A DNA stretch of 64,000 bases from positions 2,257,001 to 2,321,000 of the forward strand of contig CP126531.1 of NCBI GenBank assembly GCA_030167125.1, in the 5' to 3' direction. The notes beneath the pieces were generated by a model, which was not told the origin of the DNA, did no database searches, and was given only the letters and a program-made list of their open reading frames with translations. Below, piece by piece: positions 60,666 to 64,000 of this stretch. Positions within the stretch are counted from its first letter, which is position 1; each line of letters begins with the position of its first letter. The position numbers and the translations under genes are program-made. This DNA is from Rhodanobacteraceae bacterium. Its GTDB lineage: Bacteria > Pseudomonadota > Gammaproteobacteria > Xanthomonadales > Rhodanobacteraceae.

Positions 60666-62113
60666 GGCTGGTCTCCGCCACCGCTCGATGCCGACGCTGG
60701 GGTCGCGGGCATGTCCATGCCCGGCATGGCGTTGCTTGCGTTGCCTTTCGGCGGAGCAACCGGCGATGAAGGTGCGGACTTGCCAGGAGGGCCACCACCC
60801 GATGCGGCCGGCATCGACATGCCCGGCATGGCGTTGGGTTTCGCACTGCTGGATCCCGCAGCAGGCGCAGCCGTGTCGCCCGCGTCCATACGTGACAACG
60901 CGCCCGACAGGCTCGCCTCTGAGTCGATCAGGAATTGCCCCGAGGTGACAACCCGTTCGCCACCCTGCAGGCCGGTGAGAATCACGGTCATATCGCCCGA
61001 CGATCGGCCTGTGCGCACCCGAACCGGTTTGAATCGTCCATCGCCCAATGCCTCGATCACGCGGGTATGGACACCGTCGGCGATGATCGCCTCGGTCGGC
61101 ACCAGCGGATGCGGCGTACTGGGCGCACCCTGGATGCGCAAGTCGGCGAACATGCCGGGCGCAAGGTCGTGGTTGGGATTGTCGAGTACGATCCGCGCCC
61201 GCTGGGTACGGGTCGCCTCACTCACGTCCGGCAACAACGCTTCCACTTCGCCGTGGAAGGTTTCATCCGGCAGTGCGGTGACGGTCGCGCTGATCGGCGT
61301 GCCGGCAGTGATGCCTCCGGCCTGAGCCTGCGGAATCGCGGCATCGACCCAGACCTTGTCGAGCCCGTTGAGGCTCATGATCGGCATGCCTTCGCCAACC
61401 TGCTGGCCTTCCTGCACGTCGAGTTGGCTGACCACGCCGTCGATCGGCGCGCGCAAGGTGATCGTGCCGCCGCCCGCGCGCAGACCTCGGATCGTGGCGG
61501 CGTCCATGCCCAACGCGTGCAGGCGTTCGCGGGCAGCACTGCGCAGCGCACGCCCCTCGGCAGACGTGGCGTTGGTGAGCGCGAAATACTCCGCCGCCGC
61601 CGCGCTCCACTCGGGCGCGAGCACCTCGGCCAACGGTTGGCCGGCCTTGACCTGAGTGAACGGCGCACGCACGTAGAGCTTTTCGAGCGTGATGTTGGTG
61701 CGTGCGCTCACCGTAATCGCGAGTTGCTGGTCCCAGGCGACGGTGCCGGGCACGTGAACAGTGTCGGATAGCCGGCCGACCTTTACTTCCGCAGTGCGCA
61801 TGCCGAGGTTCTGCACCTCGGCCGCGGAAACCCGCACGACGTTTTGCTCCGTTGCGCCGCCAGCTTCCGCGTACTTCGGCACCATCTGCATGCCCATCGG
61901 CGATGTACCCGGATGGTCGAAGTGCTGCTGCGGCGTCATGGGGTCGTACCAGTACAAGACTTTCTTGCCCGACGATGGCGATGTCGCGGCGGTACTGCTC
62001 GACGCCGTGGGCGCGGACTGTCGCGCAATCAAGTAGCCAATGCCGCCGGCCACGACCAGCAGGACCAACGCGGCAACCGCCGCCACAAAACGTTTTGCGA
62101 TAGTTCGGTTCAT
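60662..62113 (-). CDS. cusB: Copper/silver efflux periplasmic adaptor CusB with HMBD and Met-rich tail
   Basis: 483 residues from MNRTIAKRFVAAVAALVLLV at 62113 (overlaps the cusC stop). One membrane anchor, then a heavy-metal-binding domain (YWYDPMTPQQHFDHPGTSPMGMQMVPKYA, about 53-80). The adaptor core includes GRLSDTVHVPGTVAWDQQLAITVSA, DVQEGQQVGEGMPIMSLNGL, and VDAAIPQAQAGGI. The tail after about residue 430 carries two near-identical Met repeats, NAMPGMSMPA and NAMPGMDMPA, in a Pro/Gly/Ser linker, likely a Cu/Ag scavenger. Confidence 0.93.
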   Translation of the reverse strand: MNRTIAKRFVAAVAALVLLVVAGGIGYLIARQSAPTASSSTAATSPSSGKKVLYWYDPMTPQQHFDHPGTSPMGMQMVPKYAEAGGATEQNVVRVSAAEVQNLGMRTAEVKVGRLSDTVHVPGTVAWDQQLAITVSARTNITLEKLYVRAPFTQVKAGQPLAEVLAPEWSAAAAEYFALTNATSAEGRALRSAARERLHALGMDAATIRGLRAGGGTITLRAPIDGVVSQLDVQEGQQVGEGMPIMSLNGLDKVWVDAAIPQAQAGGITAGTPISATVTALPDETFHGEVEALLPDVSEATRTQRARIVLDNPNHDLAPGMFADLRIQGAPSTPHPLVPTEAIIADGVHTRVIEALGDGRFKPVRVRTGRSSGDMTVILTGLQGGERVVTSGQFLIDSEASLSGALSRMDAGDTAAPAAGSSSAKPNAMPGMSMPAASGGGPPGKSAPSSPVAPPKGNASNAMPGMDMPATPASASSGGGDQP

Positions 62114-63420
62114 GGCAGTTGCTCCGGCAAATTGATGGCGCTTGGCGGGTTCTGCTCCGGGAGCAGATAAGCCAGTTGCGCCCAAGCCGTGCCCCAGGCT
62201 GCGAGCGCCTGCGCATACGCCACGCGCGTGTTGATTTCGTCGCGCCGCGCTTCCAGCCACGGTTGCAACGAACCGCCGCCACGATACGCGGCGAGCGCGG
62301 TACGCGAACGGTCCGTGGCCAGCGGCAGCAGCTTGTCGCGATAGGTGCTGACTTGCTTGCCGTCGCCTTGCCACTCGGCAAGCCCCGCAGCGACCGCCTC
62401 GCGCTGCGCGCGGCGTGCATCCTCGTGCTCGTCTTTCACCGCATCGCGCTCTGCGTAGCGCGCGCTGATGTCCTGATCCTGCCGGTCGCCGGGAAACAGC
62501 GGCAGGCTGACGCCGACTTCGATGCCGATCATGTCGGGAAGGTGGATACGACTGCCGTACACAAGCCCGACGCTCCAGTTCGGGCGTTTGCCGGCCTTGG
62601 CCAAGTCGAGCTTCGCCTGCGCCTGGTCCTCGCGCGCGGCCCAGCCCAGCAGCGGGCCTTGTCGATCCAGGTCGTGCAGCAGTTGTGCCGGAGCAGCAGG
62701 TAGCGTCGAGAAATCCGGTGCCGCGCCCAACGTGGCATCGGCGTCGTTGCCGAGCCATCGCTGCAGCGCGGCACGCGCGGAGGCGATCTCCGCGTCCACT
62801 CCGGTAATCCGGTTGTCGAGTTCGACGACGGCGGCACGTGCCGCCAGTACATCGGTCGCGCTGCCGGTACCGCCTCGAAGCCTCGCTTTGGCGAGCTGGA
62901 CCGCAAGGGCGAATTGCTCGTGCAAATCCTGAAGCTGTTTCCGCTCGGTTTGCGCCGCCCACAGACGTACCCACGCGCCGGCGGTCGCCTGCTTGACGGC
63001 AAGCCGCACCGTGAGGACATCGGCGGCCGAAAGCTGCACGCTGGAATTGGCCACGGCTTTCTCGGCTTCGCGCTTGGCGTACGAGGGGATTTCCTGCATC
63101 ACGCCGATGCTGCGCATGGTCATGCTGTCGGCCGCGGCGTTGAATGCCTGCGAGCCGGTCGCGGTGAGATTGTTGATGCCCGCCGTCAGTTGCGGATCGG
63201 GCAAGCGCCCGGCGCGCACAGCGTCATGCCGGGCGGCTTGGGCGCGCAGCAACTGCGCCTGCACCTGTGGCGCACGTGCGGCTGCGAGTTGCGTCGCCGC
63301 ATCGAGACTCAAAGGTGTGTCCTTGCTTGCCGCGTGCAGCGGCAACGCGGCCAACGCGAACAGGATCGCGACCAGCAGACGCGGCGCGCGCACGCGCCGC
63401 CAAAGCGATGGGGAATGCAT
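62110..63420 (-). CDS. cusC: TolC-family outer-membrane factor CusC-like
   Basis: 436 residues from MHSPSLWRRVRAPRLLVAILFALAALPLHAASK at 63420 with GGAGG eight bases upstream; no lipobox is seen, unlike E. coli CusC. OEP domains: LSLDAATQLAAARAPQVQAQLLRAQAARHDAVRAGRLPDPQL and LARAKAR-type coiled coil LAKARLRGGTGSATDVLAARAAVVELDN. GVSLPLFPGDRQDQDISAR begins the second half. It is the channel for the Cus pump. First intact pump gene of the leftward operon. Confidence 0.9.
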   Translation of the reverse strand: MHSPSLWRRVRAPRLLVAILFALAALPLHAASKDTPLSLDAATQLAAARAPQVQAQLLRAQAARHDAVRAGRLPDPQLTAGINNLTATGSQAFNAAADSMTMRSIGVMQEIPSYAKREAEKAVANSSVQLSAADVLTVRLAVKQATAGAWVRLWAAQTERKQLQDLHEQFALAVQLAKARLRGGTGSATDVLAARAAVVELDNRITGVDAEIASARAALQRWLGNDADATLGAAPDFSTLPAAPAQLLHDLDRQGPLLGWAAREDQAQAKLDLAKAGKRPNWSVGLVYGSRIHLPDMIGIEVGVSLPLFPGDRQDQDISARYAERDAVKDEHEDARRAQREAVAAGLAEWQGDGKQVSTYRDKLLPLATDRSRTALAAYRGGGSLQPWLEARRDEINTRVAYAQALAAWGTAWAQLAYLLPEQNPPSAINLPEQLP

Positions 63421-63485
63421 AAAAACCTCCACACACGACCAAGCGCGGCCATGGGTATGGCCACGGCGAATGAACGTGGGGAGGC

Positions 63486-63893
63486 CTAAATCAGCAAGAC
63501 GCGGAAGCGCAGTGCTAGCGGTATGCCCGATAGTCGCCACGCCGCAGCATGCTCATGGGCTGCATGCGCGGCGTGCAATGTCGTCAGCACGATCGGTGCC
63601 GGCAGCAATGCAGGCATCGACAACGGTGGCACCGTGGGAGTGGGTACATTCTGAGTCGCAAACGCCTGCTGCGCGCAATGCGCCGGACACAACGCCTGAT
63701 TCTGCTGGCCATGTGCCATTAGCATGCCGTCACAACTCGCAGTCGTGGCCGCGCTCGGCGTCGGCATGTCGGCGGTCGAGCAGGCGTACGACGCCAAGGC
63801 GACCTGCTGGAACAGCAGCGACAGCACCGCCAGCAGCACGAACCGCAGGCGGATGCGTCGGGTTGGGCGAAGGAATCGCTTCACAGTGGGCAT
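63486..63893 (-). CDS. Small secreted His/Cys-containing protein at the head of the cus operon (CopL/CzcI-like position)
   Basis: 135 residues. Basic N-terminus then a signal-like segment (LRFVLLAVLSLLFQQVALASYAC). Cysteines occur at YACST, ASCDG, LCPAHCAQQ, with His in MAHGQQ, CPAHC and HAAHAAHEHAA, apt for metal binding. The C-terminus LALRFRVLLI resembles the hydrophobic Phe/Leu end of small metal-responsive leader proteins. It parallels the protein at 49134 before czcC. CopL of Xanthomonas is a possible analogue; similarity is not verified. Confidence 0.55.
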   Translation of the reverse strand: MPTVKRFLRPTRRIRLRFVLLAVLSLLFQQVALASYACSTADMPTPSAATTASCDGMLMAHGQQNQALCPAHCAQQAFATQNVPTPTVPPLSMPALLPAPIVLTTLHAAHAAHEHAAAWRLSGIPLALRFRVLLI

Positions 63894-64000
63894 CGTACTC
63901 TATCCGCTTGGCACTTGCGGTATTTCATCGTGGGATCGCGGCAGCAATCCTGCGCTGCCGACTGCGGTGCGTCGGTATCCGTGCCGACCGGTCGATATGA

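Noticed and set aside
62993..64000. Long plus-strand ORF at the right end
   Set aside because: It is antisense to the CusC-like gene and the small secreted protein gene and has shadow-type composition.

Overview
The window is about 64 kb of high-GC, tightly packed gammaproteobacterial chromosome. Gene content (pilBCD-coaE, folA-thyA, proC-yggT, rpoZ, gmk, bioA, mlaFEDCB, a Nudix-ThiE fusion) and abundant palindromic intergenic repeats point to the Xanthomonadales, probably Rhodanobacteraceae or Xanthomonadaceae. This is inferred from content and style; no rRNA or other phylogenetic marker was compared. I saw no tRNA, rRNA, CRISPR array, transposase or integrase.

Layout. (1) 1-2.2 kb: the 3' part of a polytopic TPR membrane protein carrying an in-frame palindromic repeat, then a vapBC module. 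(2) 2.2-12.3 kb: surface-glycan genes (SGNH-fused acyltransferase, DegT aminotransferase, then a leftward translationally coupled run of GT4, methyltransferase, flippase-like protein, methyltransferase and GT4), interrupted by two tandem toxin-antitoxin modules and followed by a GT2. (3) 12.7-19.3 kb: type IV pilus genes pilB, pilC, pilD, with an EptA-like lipid A modification gene wedged between pilD and coaE. (4) 19.6-22.2 kb: nucleotide and folate genes on the minus strand. (5) 22.3-32.1 kb: a POT peptide transporter and an MdtABC-type RND pump whose internal gene gaps hold repeats. (6) 32-38.6 kb: proC, yggT, a BtuF-like protein, pdxH, a response regulator, dodecin, hisN and bioA. (7) 38.6-44.6 kb: rpoZ, the Mla phospholipid transport system, gmk and a fourth TA module. 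(8) 45-64 kb: a metal and metalloid resistance island made of ars (small Cys-rich protein, arsR, arsI, arsC, acr3), a MerR-like regulator facing a CDF exporter, a czc-type RND operon ending in a PII-like gene and a short CDF, an uppP paralogue, and a cus-type copper/silver RND operon with a Met-rich CusF-like protein.

How the parts work together. The island covers arsenate reduction, arsenite extrusion and possibly C-As bond cleavage; cytoplasmic export of divalent cations by CDF proteins feeding a trans-envelope pump; and periplasmic Cu/Ag handling by CusCBA-F. Translational coupling by 4-bp ATGA or GTGA overlaps is pervasive across the window. The most unusual signals are: a MerR homologue that keeps a near-canonical mer operator but has lost two of the three Hg ligands; palindromic repeats translated in frame inside two proteins and a heptamer repeat inside a third; a ten-run G-tract repeat after mdtC; a TA toxin translationally coupled to gmk; and matched promoters ahead of the CDF and czc units. 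The last 107 bases (63894-64000) show no gene.
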